Source: Saccharomycopsis crataegensis (taxonomy: Eukaryota > Ascomycota > Saccharomycetes > Ascoideales > Saccharomycopsidaceae). Taken from it: DNA of 64,000 bases. Where the stretch lies: contig NW_027043829.1 in assembly GCF_037102585.1 (NCBI RefSeq), forward strand, positions 1,860,001-1,924,000. Direction: 5' to 3'. This document shows, in pieces, positions 18,534-29,318 of the stretch (within the stretch, counting starts at the first letter, position 1; each line of letters opens with the position of its first letter). Both the position numbers and the translations under genes were made by a program. The notes beneath the pieces were generated by a model. It did no database searches. It saw nothing but the letters and a program-made list of their open reading frames with translations, and was not told the origin of the DNA.

Positions 18534-20840
18534 ATGGAAGAGAGAGGCAAACTAACATTAATGAGACCCGAATCAAATAGGAGACGCAGTGATAGAGGTA
18601 CAAATAACACAAGGATGAGTTATAGGGTGGCCTCATCAATTGGGCGCTCGTTGTCTACAAGGCTTGTGTCCCAGAACCGTAATATCCTATCGACCCAGTG
18701 GACGATAGGGTCTACTCAGCGGAAGACGTTGTTAAAGAAGGACAATATCATTAGAAGCTTTTCTTCAACGAAATGTACAAGAAACGAAGACAAACAACCT
18801 AAGAAAGATGAAGGAAAGAAAGACCAGGATAAAGAAGAAGGGAAAAATAAGAAGGACGAACCAGTCACTATGAGTGAGTTCTTCAAATCTAAAGAATTTA
18901 TGTCATATGTGTATTTAGGTATTGGGACTTCGTTATTCCTGTTCCTTTTATCCCAAGCAAACAGCGAAGGAGAATCCGAGGATCTCACTTTCCAGAGCTT
19001 CAAGACGAAATACTTAGAAAAAGGTTTAGTGAAGAAAATATGGGTCGTCAATAAGTATCTTGTGGAAGCGGAATTGGTCGATCAAGCCAATGTCGGTGGC
19101 CTGTCGAGAAGAAAAGTTGTGGCTTTCACCATCGGGTCAGTGGATATTTTTGAAGAGCAAATGAATGAAGTTCAAAATAAGTTGGGTATCCCATCAGTAG
19201 AAAGAATCCCAATCGTTTACATGGAAAAAACATCAATGTTATCATACCTTGTCCCATTTGTGCCAACTGCCTTATTATTGGGAGGATTGTATTTCATCAC
19301 CAAGAAAATGGGTTCAGGTCCTAGTGGTCCAGGTGGTATCTTTGGTGTCGGTAAATCTAAGGCGAAATTATTCAACAAAGAAACAGATGTCAAAGTCAAA
19401 TTTAAAGACGTTGCTGGTTGTGAAGAAGCCAAGGAGGAAATTATGGAATTTGTGTCTTTCTTGAAGCATCCACAAAAATATGAATCTTTGGGAGCCAAGA
19501 TCCCAAGAGGTGCTATTTTATCGGGTCCTCCTGGTACTGGTAAGACCTTGTTGGCCAAGGCTACTGCTGGTGAGGCTGGTGTTCCGTTCTTATCGGTTTC
19601 TGGTTCTGAATTTGTGGAAATGTTTGTTGGTGTTGGTGCCTCTAGAGTTCGTGATTTATTCGCCAATGCCAGAAAAATGGCCCCAGCTATTATTTTTATT
19701 GATGAAATCGATGCTATTGGGAAATCTCGTGGTGGTAAGAATAGTATTGGGTCGAATGATGAAAAAGAAGCCACATTAAATCAATTATTGGTTGAAATGG
19801 ATGGGTTTGCTACTTCTGATCATATTGTCGTTTTGGCCGGTACCAACAGACCAGATGTTTTGGATTCAGCTTTAATGAGACCGGGAAGATTTGATAGACA
19901 TGTTTCTATCGACAGACCAGATATCGAAGGTAGAAAAGCCATTTATTTTGTACATTTGAATAAATTGACCTTGGAATTTGATAAGAGTGACAAAGAAAAA
20001 CTTCACCAGTTGGCTGGTAAGTTAGCCGCGTTAACCCCAGGGTTCTCTGGTGCAGATATTGCTAATTGTTGTAACGAAGGTGGGTTGATTGCTGCTAGAA
20101 CTAATTCTGAAGTTATTAAGTTTGAGCACTTTGAACAAGCCATTGAAAGAGTGATTGCTGGTTTAGAGAAAAAATCTAGAGTGTTATCTCCAATTGAAAA
20201 GAAAACTGTGGCATATCATGAAGCTGGTCATGCAATTTGTGGTTGGTTTTTGGAATTTGCTGACCCACTCTTGAAGGTCAGCATCATTCCAAGAGGTCAA
20301 GGGGCTTTGGGTTATGCACAATATTTGCCTCCAGATCAATATTTGATTAGCGAAGAACAATTCAGACACAGAATGGTTATGGCCTTGGGTGGTAGAGTTT
20401 CAGAAGAATTGCACTTCCCATCGGTCACCAGTGGGGCATCTGACGATTTTAAGAAAGTTACCCAAATGGCTCAAGCTATGGTCACACAGTTAGGGATGTC
20501 CAACAAAGTTGGGCAAGTCTCATTCGATCAAGGTGGCTCTGGTATGCAAATTCACAAGGCTTATAGTGAAAAAACCTCAAAATTGATAGACTTAGAAGTG
20601 AAGAGAATAGTCGATGAGTCTTTGGCCGAATGTCGAAAATTATTGACGGAGAAACTTGATTTAGTCGACATTGTTGCACAAAGCTTATTGAAGAATGAAG
20701 TCTTAACAAGAAATGATATGCTAAGGCTCATAGGACCAAGACCATTCAAGGAGAGAAATGATGCCTTTGAAAAATATTTAGATCCAAAGGTCAAATCAGC
20801 ACCACCTCCACCTCCTAATGAAACTCAATCCACTTTGTGA
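18534..20840 (+). CDS. AFG3: Mitochondrial m-AAA protease subunit Afg3
   Basis: Afg3 with Yta12 forms the m-AAA protease of the mitochondrial inner membrane, which degrades misfolded membrane proteins and matures substrates such as MrpL32. The 768-residue frame has a basic presequence, two membrane segments (about 122-140 and 237-258), Walker A GPPGTGKT at 331-338, Walker B IIFIDEID, the second region of homology with MRPGRFDRH, and the zinc protease motif HEAGH at 562-566. [20 protein letters not shown] and [20 protein letters not shown] resemble Afg3 more than Yta12. The first 28 residues (MEERGKLTL...) are less presequence-like than the segment starting at the Met at 18615 ([17 protein letters not shown]), so translation may start there. 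Confidence 0.9.
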   Translation: MEERGKLTLMRPESNRRRSDRGTNNTRMSYRVASSIGRSLSTRLVSQNRNILSTQWTIGSTQRKTLLKKDNIIRSFSSTKCTRNEDKQPKKDEGKKDQDKEEGKNKKDEPVTMSEFFKSKEFMSYVYLGIGTSLFLFLLSQANSEGESEDLTFQSFKTKYLEKGLVKKIWVVNKYLVEAELVDQANVGGLSRRKVVAFTIGSVDIFEEQMNEVQNKLGIPSVERIPIVYMEKTSMLSYLVPFVPTALLLGGLYFITKKMGSGPSGPGGIFGVGKSKAKLFNKETDVKVKFKDVAGCEEAKEEIMEFVSFLKHPQKYESLGAKIPRGAILSGPPGTGKTLLAKATAGEAGVPFLSVSGSEFVEMFVGVGASRVRDLFANARKMAPAIIFIDEIDAIGKSRGGKNSIGSNDEKEATLNQLLVEMDGFATSDHIVVLAGTNRPDVLDSALMRPGRFDRHVSIDRPDIEGRKAIYFVHLNKLTLEFDKSDKEKLHQLAGKLAALTPGFSGADIANCCNEGGLIAARTNSEVIKFEHFEQAIERVIAGLEKKSRVLSPIEKKTVAYHEAGHAICGWFLEFADPLLKVSIIPRGQGALGYAQYLPPDQYLISEEQFRHRMVMALGGRVSEELHFPSVTSGASDDFKKVTQMAQAMVTQLGMSNKVGQVSFDQGGSGMQIHKAYSEKTSKLIDLEVKRIVDESLAECRKLLTEKLDLVDIVAQSLLKNEVLTRNDMLRLIGPRPFKERNDAFEKYLDPKVKSAPPPPPNETQSTL

Positions 20841-21096
20841 TGAATGACATCATAAAACGTTCACACCCTTGTATATATAAATATATATATGATTAGATAA
20901 TAATAGTAATATATTATATTTTTCTAAAACAAATTGAAAAAAAAGAGGTTTTTTGAAATATTGATGTAGTAAATTTTATTGGTTCATTTTGACAGGACTC
21001 CGCTGCGATAGCTTTGAAAAAAAAAAAAAAAAAATAAAATTAAACAACGGTTTTAACCCGCATAGGGGATAAGATAGATAAGCGAAATATTCAGCA

Positions 21097-21452
21097 ATGT
21101 CAAGTCATCATCTAATACCCACGATGAGTACAGAGCATGAGGACACATCTTTAGGACCTTCTAAGAAAAAAAGAAAGAGAGCATCTTGTGACTCTTGCCG
21201 ACGCCTCAAAACTCGTTGTGATAAAGAAATAGGTCAACCGAGATGTCATCGTTGTACAAAATTAGAATTACCGTGCTCATTGGTGCTGAAACATGTTGGC
21301 GAAAGTTCAGGGGAAAGCAACAACTATGATGCCGGTTTGGAAAAAATTAGTATGGTGGAAGGTGGGATTGGAGTCTTCATGAGTGCAATTATGAAAAAAT
21401 TGGATTCCTTTGAGGCAAGATTTGATGAATTGACTAATAAAGTGAACTCGCT

Positions 21453-21488
<36 letters not shown>

Positions 21489-23700
21489 GCGGCACTCTAG
21501 TGGCCCATTAATAACAGAAAGATTGAATGTTAGGAAAACCTTAGTAACTGATGGCGTGGAGGATATACAGCTAGATTTTTTCAAAGCCTCGGCCCCAGCT
21601 CAGATCATTAGTCAACTCAATAACTCAATTCTTCAAAGATCTAACGTTTATGAATCCTTCAAGCATCTGTGCAACGAATTCATTCTGTTATTCAATAACA
21701 ATAGAAAACTTTATTTACGGTTATCGAAAGCATTTTTGAGAACCAGTCACTTTTGGATCATCCCCGGGGGAATCAAAAAAATCGACACAAAGTACGTTTA
21801 TGACCATCCGTTCATTACTTGCATCTTTGTGTTGATTGGGATGTGTCTTGACAAGAATGATAGCTATGTGGGGGAACAGAATACCCTATTTGAACTTGCA
21901 ATGAAGTTGTTTGGGAAAGCATTACTTGTCGATAAATTGACAGACCATGATATTGAAGCTATTGTGTACATGTCAACTTTCAATATCGTGAGGAAAAATA
22001 ATCAGAATCAATATAGACTAAACAAATGGTTAACTACCAATTTTGGAATCAGTCATTCTGTTTTAGCCTTTGATTTTCAAGCTATTTTCACAACCATTTT
22101 TATTAAAAAGCAAGCGGATAGTGCTCAATTATATCATCTTCGAATTTATAACTCATTATTAGTTTCATTTTTACAAGCGTCATTGGATTATAACAAACCG
22201 GTGTTTATGACGATAGACTATTTGAATTTTTCCCGTGTTATCTTGAAATATCCAGGGAAAATTCTTGTCGGTGATAAGATTATAGTTTCGAAGCTCGATT
22301 TGTTGTTCAAGATCATCAATTTAATTTATGATGGCAGTTTGGCATTAAAAATATTGAACGATATCGATAGTGAAAACTCAGTTTATATCGATCACGAGAG
22401 ACAGCTTTTAAAGATTCCAGATTTGGAGGATTGGAAAATATCCTATGTGGATTTAATCAAGAGCGATTTTGCAAAGATTCTACTTCATGCCTATTATTAT
22501 TACAATATTTATTTAAGTCAAAGAATTTTGGAAGATTTGAAAATTAAAAATAGTCACTTTTACCCACTTCAGAACAAAAAATTCACAAAGAAGCAATTAG
22601 AATCCTTTGCATTATTAAGAAAAACCTGTATTATAACCTCTGTGAAATATTCTTTCAAACTTCTTGATAGCTTTTGTGGCTTGCGTGCTTATTTCATTAA
22701 AGGATCCCCGGATTTCCAGAATGAGCAAATCATTTATGCTTCATCAACTTTATTGAATTCCTTGCCGTTTATGTCATCTCAAAAAACTAGACAAACCACT
22801 ATTCAACTAATCGGGGCAAATTACTTCAAGTTGAGCGAAATGGGGATTAGGAAAAATGACGCTATTGACACGTTGGAAAAGTTCCTAAAAGTGATCATTG
22901 ACAGAGCTAGAAATCATGATGATGACAAAATGAAAACCAAGGTGGCTCAAAGTATAAAAATCAATGAACCAGAGATTGAAGTCAATGACGAAGATGATGA
23001 AAAATATGAAATCTATCCTGCCGTTTTGGAATCCTTCAGCTTTAATGATGACGATGACACTGATGAAGGCAGTCGCGGAGAAGATGCTATTGACGACGAC
23101 ACAGATTTTTCACCTACTTCTGATGAATATAAAATGAATTTCATGCCAAGTGGTGATACAAAGCAGCACATACCTCCAAGTAGAGGATATCATGTTAATA
23201 ATACTATTTTGAGCCAGGAGATGAGGAGAAGGGCATATAGCGATAATTTTCAAAGAATTCCTTCTTTTACTCAAAGCCCACCACAGTCAGGAACTCACAG
23301 TAATAGCATGATAGGCAAACTTAATGTTGTAAACCTGGGGAACTTTTATGGGAAATCAATATCTGATATTTCCCAAATGATCCAAGAAAGCCAGCCTCAG
23401 CTTGGTTTTATCAAGGGAAAACAAAAAATATCGCCAAACCCGATAGCAGGATATAATCAAGCGTACCAAGCAAATATATTCAATTTTCCAGAGTTACTGC
23501 TGTCACCAATCCAGTTCGACCCAGATATGTTCAACCTCGATGAGACAATTCGAGACCCATCTTTGTCAATTATCCCAGGCACAAAGTTTGATCAGCAGAA
23601 ACTTGATGAATTGGCTCTTCCTGATACCTCTCATTATGAAAGCGCAGAGGCTTTTTTGAAAGCGCTATCAAATGATCAAAAATTTGATTTTCTGAAGTAA
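21097..23700 (+). CDS. Zn2Cys6 transcription factor with poly-Gln tract
   Basis: An 867-residue protein with a fungal binuclear zinc cluster near the N-terminus: Cys at 31, 34, 41, 50, 53 and 60 (CDSCRRLKTRC...CHRCTKLELPC), preceded by a basic KKKRKR that is likely both DNA-contacting and nuclear-localising. A coiled-coil-like linker (about 95-120) and 12 glutamines (CAA repeats, 21454-21489) follow. Residues about 170-630 are helical, resembling the middle regulatory domain of such factors. The C-terminus has acidic stretches (about 640-680) and an aromatic/acidic region suited to activation. Target genes cannot be told from sequence. It converges on IKS1 with 77 bp between stops. Confidence 0.85.
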
Positions 23701-23777
23701 TTTATACTGATATGAATACAAACAAAACCATTTTTTTTTTTCAAGCTCTTATCTCTTATCTGTAAAATGAAGCTCCG

Positions 23778-26007
23778 CTATTTCATCAAAAATAATGCCT
23801 GATCAATAAAGGCCAGCAAAGCTATCACAAAGAGTGAGTTTGATATACTGGAAGTAGAAATAGTCATGCCTAGTACCAACAAATTCAAAAGTAAATATTT
23901 TTCTCTCCGCATAAATGAACTCAAAATACCCCCATCAAAGATTCTCAGAAACTTATTAAAATCGTCCCCCAAATCTTCATAATTATTTGAATAATACTTC
24001 TCTACGAAGTAGGAAATCAATTTAATCTCAATAGAAACTACCAATAGCTTTGCTATAATATAAAATCGCCAGTCATTTTCAACTCTGGATATTACAATAT
24101 TGAAGAGCGACCGATCCTTTTGACCAGGAACTTTGATTGGCACGATAATATCCGTCTTCGTCTCAGCAATAGCAAGATAATTTTCATTTTCGCTCTTGTA
24201 GCTCTTGTCATTATTCCCATTTGTGTGTGTGCTAGAAGAATAATTATCATCTAACAGCAGAACTAACGAGCCTTCCATAGGAACAAATCTACCAGAATAT
24301 AGCTCCTTGGCGATTAATTGATGTAAAAGCTTCAACAATTCAGATGTGGAAAGTCTTTCGATAGGGTTTCTGCTAAGAAGATTTTTCATAATATTATAAA
24401 TCTCACTTGATAAATCCTCCCGTTGATATTTGCCGTAGAAGTTTGAAGAATTGAAGAATTCAATAATGTCAAAATTCTTAATTTGGTTCTTTAGAGAAGA
24501 ATAATCTAAATCAGAGAATGTCGTTTGATAAGGAAGATCACCAAAGCACATGAAGAACAAAATCATTCCTAAGCCAAACATGTCAGTTGATTTACTGAAT
24601 TCATTTAAAGAGGTGCTGGTTGGACTTTTTGGAAGCAAAAGCTCAGGCGCCACAAACTCTAAAGTACCTGTGGCTCCTGTTGAATTTCTGAGCTTCCCTT
24701 CAAATTGACTTTCCCCAAAATCAGAAACCAAAATTCTAGGTAAAGACAAAAACTTCTTGTATTTCTCTTCATTAATAAATTCAGCTTGATCAAATTCACT
24801 TGGTAAATCCTCATGCCTGTTGGATATCAAACAGTTTGAAGGTTTTAAGTCTCTATGAATGATATGATTGGAATGTAATTCGTGGACTCCCGTTACTATA
24901 TCTTTGAAGAATTTGAGGACTTCAATCAAGCTGAGAAACTTTGGACTCGTTAGGCCTTTTTCTTGATGAAATCCAGTGCCTCGCTTTTTCTGTTTTCTAA
25001 GCTCTCTTATCCTCTGCTTTTGTGCCTCAATATCAGCTTTTGGGTGGCTCAAGTTGTTCACTAACTCTTCTAAATTTCCTCCATCACAGTATTCAGTTAA
25101 AATGAAGGCACAAGGCACCTTGGGACCAAAGTCACTGGCTTGGCTGATTTCTAACCACACATGATTATACTTAACTAGATTTTTGTTCGAGGTACTCAAC
25201 AAGCAAAGCAACTCTACTTCTTTCAAAATTCTTAATAAACCCTTGGTATCATTCCCAATTGCAATTTTTTTCACTGCAAAAAAACCTAACGAAAAATCAT
25301 TAATAAAGTGCTCAACTTTATAAACCGAGGCATTTGATCCTCTTCCCAATAATTTGTCAATTTTGAAGAATTTCCTGAAATAGTCATGAGTGAAAAGATT
25401 TTTTGGTAATTCTTCATATAGTTTTGAGGAAGCGACCATTCCTTTGGTATTACTTGTTTGGCTAGAGTTATCTAAAGAAAAAATCTTTGGTTGTGGAGGA
25501 GCCTGGTTCATATCTAACAATTGAGGCTCCTGTATATCTTCAACGCCTTCATGGGCATTAGAAGATATAGCTAAAAGTTTAAAATAGTTATTATTAATAT
25601 ACTTGAAATCTCTATTGAATCTGTTGTTAAAAACGTCAGATCCTCTTCTATCAAAACTACTTTGTTGCTGTGTTAGGGACTTGGTTGGAGGGGCGGAAGA
25701 AGATGTAGTGGATGGTGATGGTGCACCCGGATTTCTTATAGCATGGCCACAATTGGGACATTGAATATCATTACTCAGTTGCGAGTGAAGATTCTTGTTA
25801 TTACCATAACCATCAGAGTGATCATGTGTCGTTTTGATCAATTGGAACTTATTGGAATTTGTGTCATGAATTATCATAGCGTCTCTTTGTGGGTCATGTC
25901 TGAAAATAGTTAGTTAGTTATCAGGGATATATATAAATGATAAAGGAGACAACATACAATACAACTTTGAGCTCACTACGATCGTCATTGTAGACCACTA
26001 AAGACAT
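23778..26007 (-). CDS. IKS1: Protein kinase Iks1, one intron, C-terminal membrane segments
   Basis: Exon 1 is 25958-26007 and exon 2 is 23778-25899. The 58 nt intron (25900-25957) has donor GTATGT, an ACTAAC repeat as branch and acceptor CAG. Splicing gives MSLVVYNDDRSELKVVL then HDPQRDAMIIHD, 723 residues in all; without the first exon the protein would begin 24 residues late. A zinc-ribbon-like CPNCGHAIRN lies near residue 65. The kinase domain has LGRGSNASVYKVE, FAVKK, HRDLKPSN (about 365-372) and DFGES, so it should be active. The last about 110 residues contain strongly hydrophobic stretches (LLVVSIEIKLISY, LLLNLLVLGMTI, LFVIALLAFIDQALF), suggesting membrane attachment. S. cerevisiae Iks1 is a little-studied Ser/Thr kinase. 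Confidence 0.88.
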
Positions 26008-26329
26008 TTTCTATTGTCTGTGCTGATGTGGCAATTGGCTTATGGGAGCTACGAATGTTATTCTGTCCTGTCAAAAAAAGTCACTTTAAAGATGTGATGA
26101 CCTTCTAAAGAAAATAACAGGGGTTATGCACCCCGCGCATTACAAGAAAATCACGATAATAATAATAATAACATCACCAACAACAAGTATATTGCATATA
26201 TGCACTTGCAATTCCACATAAAATTTTAGAAGCTGTTTTCTCAATAATAAACACAACATAAAGAAGAAAAGAATAAAAAAGAAATAAATAATAAACAATA
26301 CTTAAAAATACAATGATAAAAGTTTTACA
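26008..26329 (-). promoter_or_regulatory. IKS1 promoter and THO1 3' region
   Basis: 322 bp between two minus-strand genes. It has an (ATA) repeat near 26154-26172 and A-rich DNA next to the THO1 stop. No ORF. Confidence 0.4.
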
Positions 26330-26998
26330 TTAACGACGTCTGTTGAAAGGCTTTCTCCCCTTGTTACTATATCTTCTGCCGTGGAATTTTTCCTTGAACG
26401 GTTTTTGAACTCTATCAGTCTTAGCACCCAAACTTCTAGTTCCGGTAGCAAGGCCAATTTCTTTTGCCAAAACAGATTCTGGAGTGATACCGAATTTTTC
26501 AATTCTGGCAAGAGATTTTTCAAGGTCTTTGATGGTAGTTTCTGAGTTTTCCCCACCAAATTTCTTTTCACGCTCGATTTTCTTATTCAACAATTCAACA
26601 GCAGCTGATTTCAACTCCTCAGGACTCAATTCCTTTGGTTTTTCTTCTTCTACTACTTTTTCTTCTTTTTCTTCTTCTTCCTTTGGAGCATCTTTACTTG
26701 GGTGAATGATGGTGTAGTCACCCGCAGTTGTAACTTTAGCACCTTCTTCCGGCTTTTCTTCGCTGGTAACATCTTGCTTTGGTTTTTCAGAGTTAGCTTC
26801 TTCAGCAGCGCTTTCAACCTTGGCAGCATCAGCACTTTCAGACGCGATAGTGGCAACTGGTTCCTCTTTGCCTTCTTCACTGCTGTCAGCTTCTTCAAGA
26901 CGAGCCACCAAGTCACTTTTCACACCATTGGTGGAAAGGCCTTTAGCCTTAAGTAGCTCCTTTAATTGAGCAACTGTTTGGGAGGAGTATTTGGACAT
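26330..26998 (-). CDS. THO1: SAP-domain RNA/DNA-binding protein Tho1
   Basis: This 222-residue protein starts MSKYSSQTVAQLKELLKAKG with an N-terminal SAP domain (about 5-40, including LSTNGVKSDLVARLEE) that binds nucleic acid. An acidic Glu/Lys/Ala-rich linker (about 45-130) follows, then a helical segment ELLNKKIEREKKFGG (about 133-160) and a basic C-terminus RKPFNRRR. This is the layout of yeast Tho1 and human SARNP/CIP29, which act in mRNP assembly and export with the helicase Sub2/UAP56. It is divergent from DBF2. Confidence 0.88.
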   Translation of the reverse strand: MSKYSSQTVAQLKELLKAKGLSTNGVKSDLVARLEEADSSEEGKEEPVATIASESADAAKVESAAEEANSEKPKQDVTSEEKPEEGAKVTTAGDYTIIHPSKDAPKEEEEKEEKVVEEEKPKELSPEELKSAAVELLNKKIEREKKFGGENSETTIKDLEKSLARIEKFGITPESVLAKEIGLATGTRSLGAKTDRVQKPFKEKFHGRRYSNKGRKPFNRRR

Positions 26999-27317
26999 TT
27001 TTAAATGAAAGAATTGGTGATTCCACTTTTTACAACACCAATATTCGTCCTTCCCAGTTTTTGGTTTGTGTTGTTGGGTGGAAAATCAAAAATCCTGTCG
27101 CGCCGATAACGTGACTTGTCATGGTGGTGTATTAGGGGTTAGAAACCCCACATAGGCCTTACCCCTTCGTGGTAAAAGGTAAACAAACACACGTGATCAT
27201 GTCCCAGGTTTTGCAAGTTCTTTTTTGGGTTCTCTTCTGTGTTTTTCTATTTGCTCCAGCTGTTTTGGACTTGCAAGAAGCTATCCTCAGTGTCTCATAA
27301 ACAATTGATTAACAGAT
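26999..27317. promoter_or_regulatory. Shared THO1 / DBF2 promoter with CACGTG box
   Basis: 319 bp separate the two start codons. A CACGTG (27190-27195, in CACACGTGATC) lies 123 bp before the DBF2 ATG, a candidate bHLH (Cbf1/Tye7) site. No clear TATA box. Confidence 0.45.
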
Positions 27318-29003
27318 ATGAACTTCTTCGGAGCAAGATCAAAAGGAACCGGTGTCGATGACCTCACTTCTGGTCTTCAGGCCATCCAGGTCGACTATCA
27401 TGACAACGTCAACCAAATCATGCCAAACACCAGTCCAACAAAGTTCAACTACGCCGAAAGAAACAAAGAAAACTCCCCTTTCCCTTCTCCAACCAAGTCT
27501 ATCCAATATGGTCAAACAAATACCACTGCTACTGCCCCAACAAGGTCCTTGGGTAAAGACTTTTACCAAAAGGCAAACTCACAAAAGACTAAAAGATTGG
27601 TCAATGTTTGCCAGATGTACTTCTTAGACTATTACTGTGATATGTTTGATTATGTTATCTCTAGAAGACAAAGATTGAACCAGACAAAAGAAGCTCTTTC
27701 AAAAGTCGCTAATCCAAATGAACGACAATCTATGTATAATGATTACTTGTCGAAAGAGACGTCATTGCTTAGACAGCGCAGACTTAAGCCAAAACATAAA
27801 GACTTTGAGATGATTACCCAAGTTGGGCAAGGTGGTTATGGTCAAGTCTATTTGGCCAAAAAGAAGGACACTAAAGAGATCGTCGCTTTGAAGGTCTTGA
27901 GTAAAAGATTGTTGATGAAGCTAGATGAAACCAGACACGTTTTAACCGAAAGAGACATTTTAACAAATACCAGATCAGAGTGGTTGGTCAAATTATTCTA
28001 TGCGTTTCAAGATAGTGACAATGTTTTTTTGGCTATGGAGTTTGTCCCAGGTGGTGACTATAGAACCTTATTAAACAACACAGGAGTTTTGATTCCACCA
28101 CACGCCAGATTCTATATCAGTGAAATGTTCACCGCAGTTAATGCTTTACATCAATTAGGTTATACTCATAGAGATTTGAAGCCTGAGAACTTCTTGATTG
28201 ATGCCAAGGGGCATATCAAGTTGACTGATTTTGGTTTAGCTGCCGGTTCTGTTTCTACCGATAGAATTGAGAGTATGAAATCAAAATTGGCCGCTGTTAA
28301 AGATTTGGACTACAGTATACCAACTGGTTCTGTGAAGGAAAGACAGAAAATGTATAGATCCTTGAGGGCCAAAGACATTCATCTTGCGAATTCTATTGTC
28401 GGTTCTCCAGATTATATGGCTCTTGAAGTCCTTGAAGGAAGATCTTATGATTATACTATTGATTATTGGTCGTTGGGTTGTATGCTCTTTGAAACTCTAG
28501 TTGGCTACCCACCATTTGCAGGGGCCAATCCAGAAGATACCTATACCAATTTGAGAAGATGGAAAGAGGCCTTGAGAAGACCTCGTTATGAAGATGGTAG
28601 ATATGTCTTTTCAGATAGAACATGGCAATTGATCACAAGGTTGATTGCTTCACCAAAAGATAGAATTAGATCTTTTAAACAAGTCATGGTCATGCCATAT
28701 TTTGCTGAGGTGGACTGGGAGAACCTAAGAAGTAGAATTCCACCATTCACCCCGCAACTAGATGACGAAGAAGATGCAGGCTACTTTGATGATTTTAGTA
28801 ATGATGAAGATATGGCGAAATATAAGGAAGTGCTAGCCAAGAAAGCTGCCATTGAAAGAATGGGTGATAAGAACATTGATAATAGATATTTTATTGGTTT
28901 CACATTCAAGCATTCTGGTTCCAAGTTTGTTGCCAACTCCAAATCAGATGGGTTTGGTGCTATAAATGCTGATGAAGGCGATCCATTTACAACCTGGTAT
29001 TGA
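27318..29003 (+). CDS. DBF2: Mitotic exit network kinase Dbf2 (NDR/LATS family)
   Basis: Dbf2 with its partner Mob1 is the final kinase of the mitotic exit network, releasing Cdc14 and acting at cytokinesis. The 561-residue protein has a short N-terminus with SPTK-type sites, then the Mob1-binding region with CQMYFLDYYCDMFDYVISRR, very characteristic of Dbf2/Dbf20. The kinase domain follows with GQGGYGQVYLAKK (about 170), HRDLKPEN (284-291) and D304 of DFG. A long insert before SPDYMALE, typical of NDR kinases, is present, and the C-terminal hydrophobic motif FIGFTFK carries T529, the activating Cdc15/Mob site in the family. All catalytic residues are present. SMC3 follows in the same direction. 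Confidence 0.93.
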   Translation: MNFFGARSKGTGVDDLTSGLQAIQVDYHDNVNQIMPNTSPTKFNYAERNKENSPFPSPTKSIQYGQTNTTATAPTRSLGKDFYQKANSQKTKRLVNVCQMYFLDYYCDMFDYVISRRQRLNQTKEALSKVANPNERQSMYNDYLSKETSLLRQRRLKPKHKDFEMITQVGQGGYGQVYLAKKKDTKEIVALKVLSKRLLMKLDETRHVLTERDILTNTRSEWLVKLFYAFQDSDNVFLAMEFVPGGDYRTLLNNTGVLIPPHARFYISEMFTAVNALHQLGYTHRDLKPENFLIDAKGHIKLTDFGLAAGSVSTDRIESMKSKLAAVKDLDYSIPTGSVKERQKMYRSLRAKDIHLANSIVGSPDYMALEVLEGRSYDYTIDYWSLGCMLFETLVGYPPFAGANPEDTYTNLRRWKEALRRPRYEDGRYVFSDRTWQLITRLIASPKDRIRSFKQVMVMPYFAEVDWENLRSRIPPFTPQLDDEEDAGYFDDFSNDEDMAKYKEVLAKKAAIERMGDKNIDNRYFIGFTFKHSGSKFVANSKSDGFGAINADEGDPFTTWY

Positions 29004-29318
29004 CTTCTTCCGTTTACGTTTAAAGCCATCATTTTTCAATTATTTTCTTTCTAAAGATTACTCGTTTATTTCATTTGTTTGTTTATTTGCTTTTTACCCC
29101 GCTAATTTTTTTTTAATTAATTTATCCTCATTAACTTTTATCAGGTTTTATCAAACGGTTCATTTTATTGTCATCCTATATTCTGTAATTAGTCCCATTT
29201 CAGAGGGTGGGCACCCCACGCGCGTCATTTTTTTCATGTCAATTTTTCTTTTGTTGATTTTCGCTTCTCATCGGATCTTACGAACGAGCACTAACCCACA
29301 ATCACCAATTCCCCAAAA
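29004..29318 (+). promoter_or_regulatory. SMC3 promoter with ACGCGCGT, an MCB-like site
   Basis: In this 315 bp spacer the palindrome ACGCGCGT lies at 29218-29225, 94 bp before the SMC3 ATG. It overlaps two MCB cores (ACGCG and CGCGT), which are bound by MBF at G1/S genes. Cohesin genes are G1/S-regulated in S. cerevisiae, so the site is a reasonable candidate. Confidence 0.5.
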
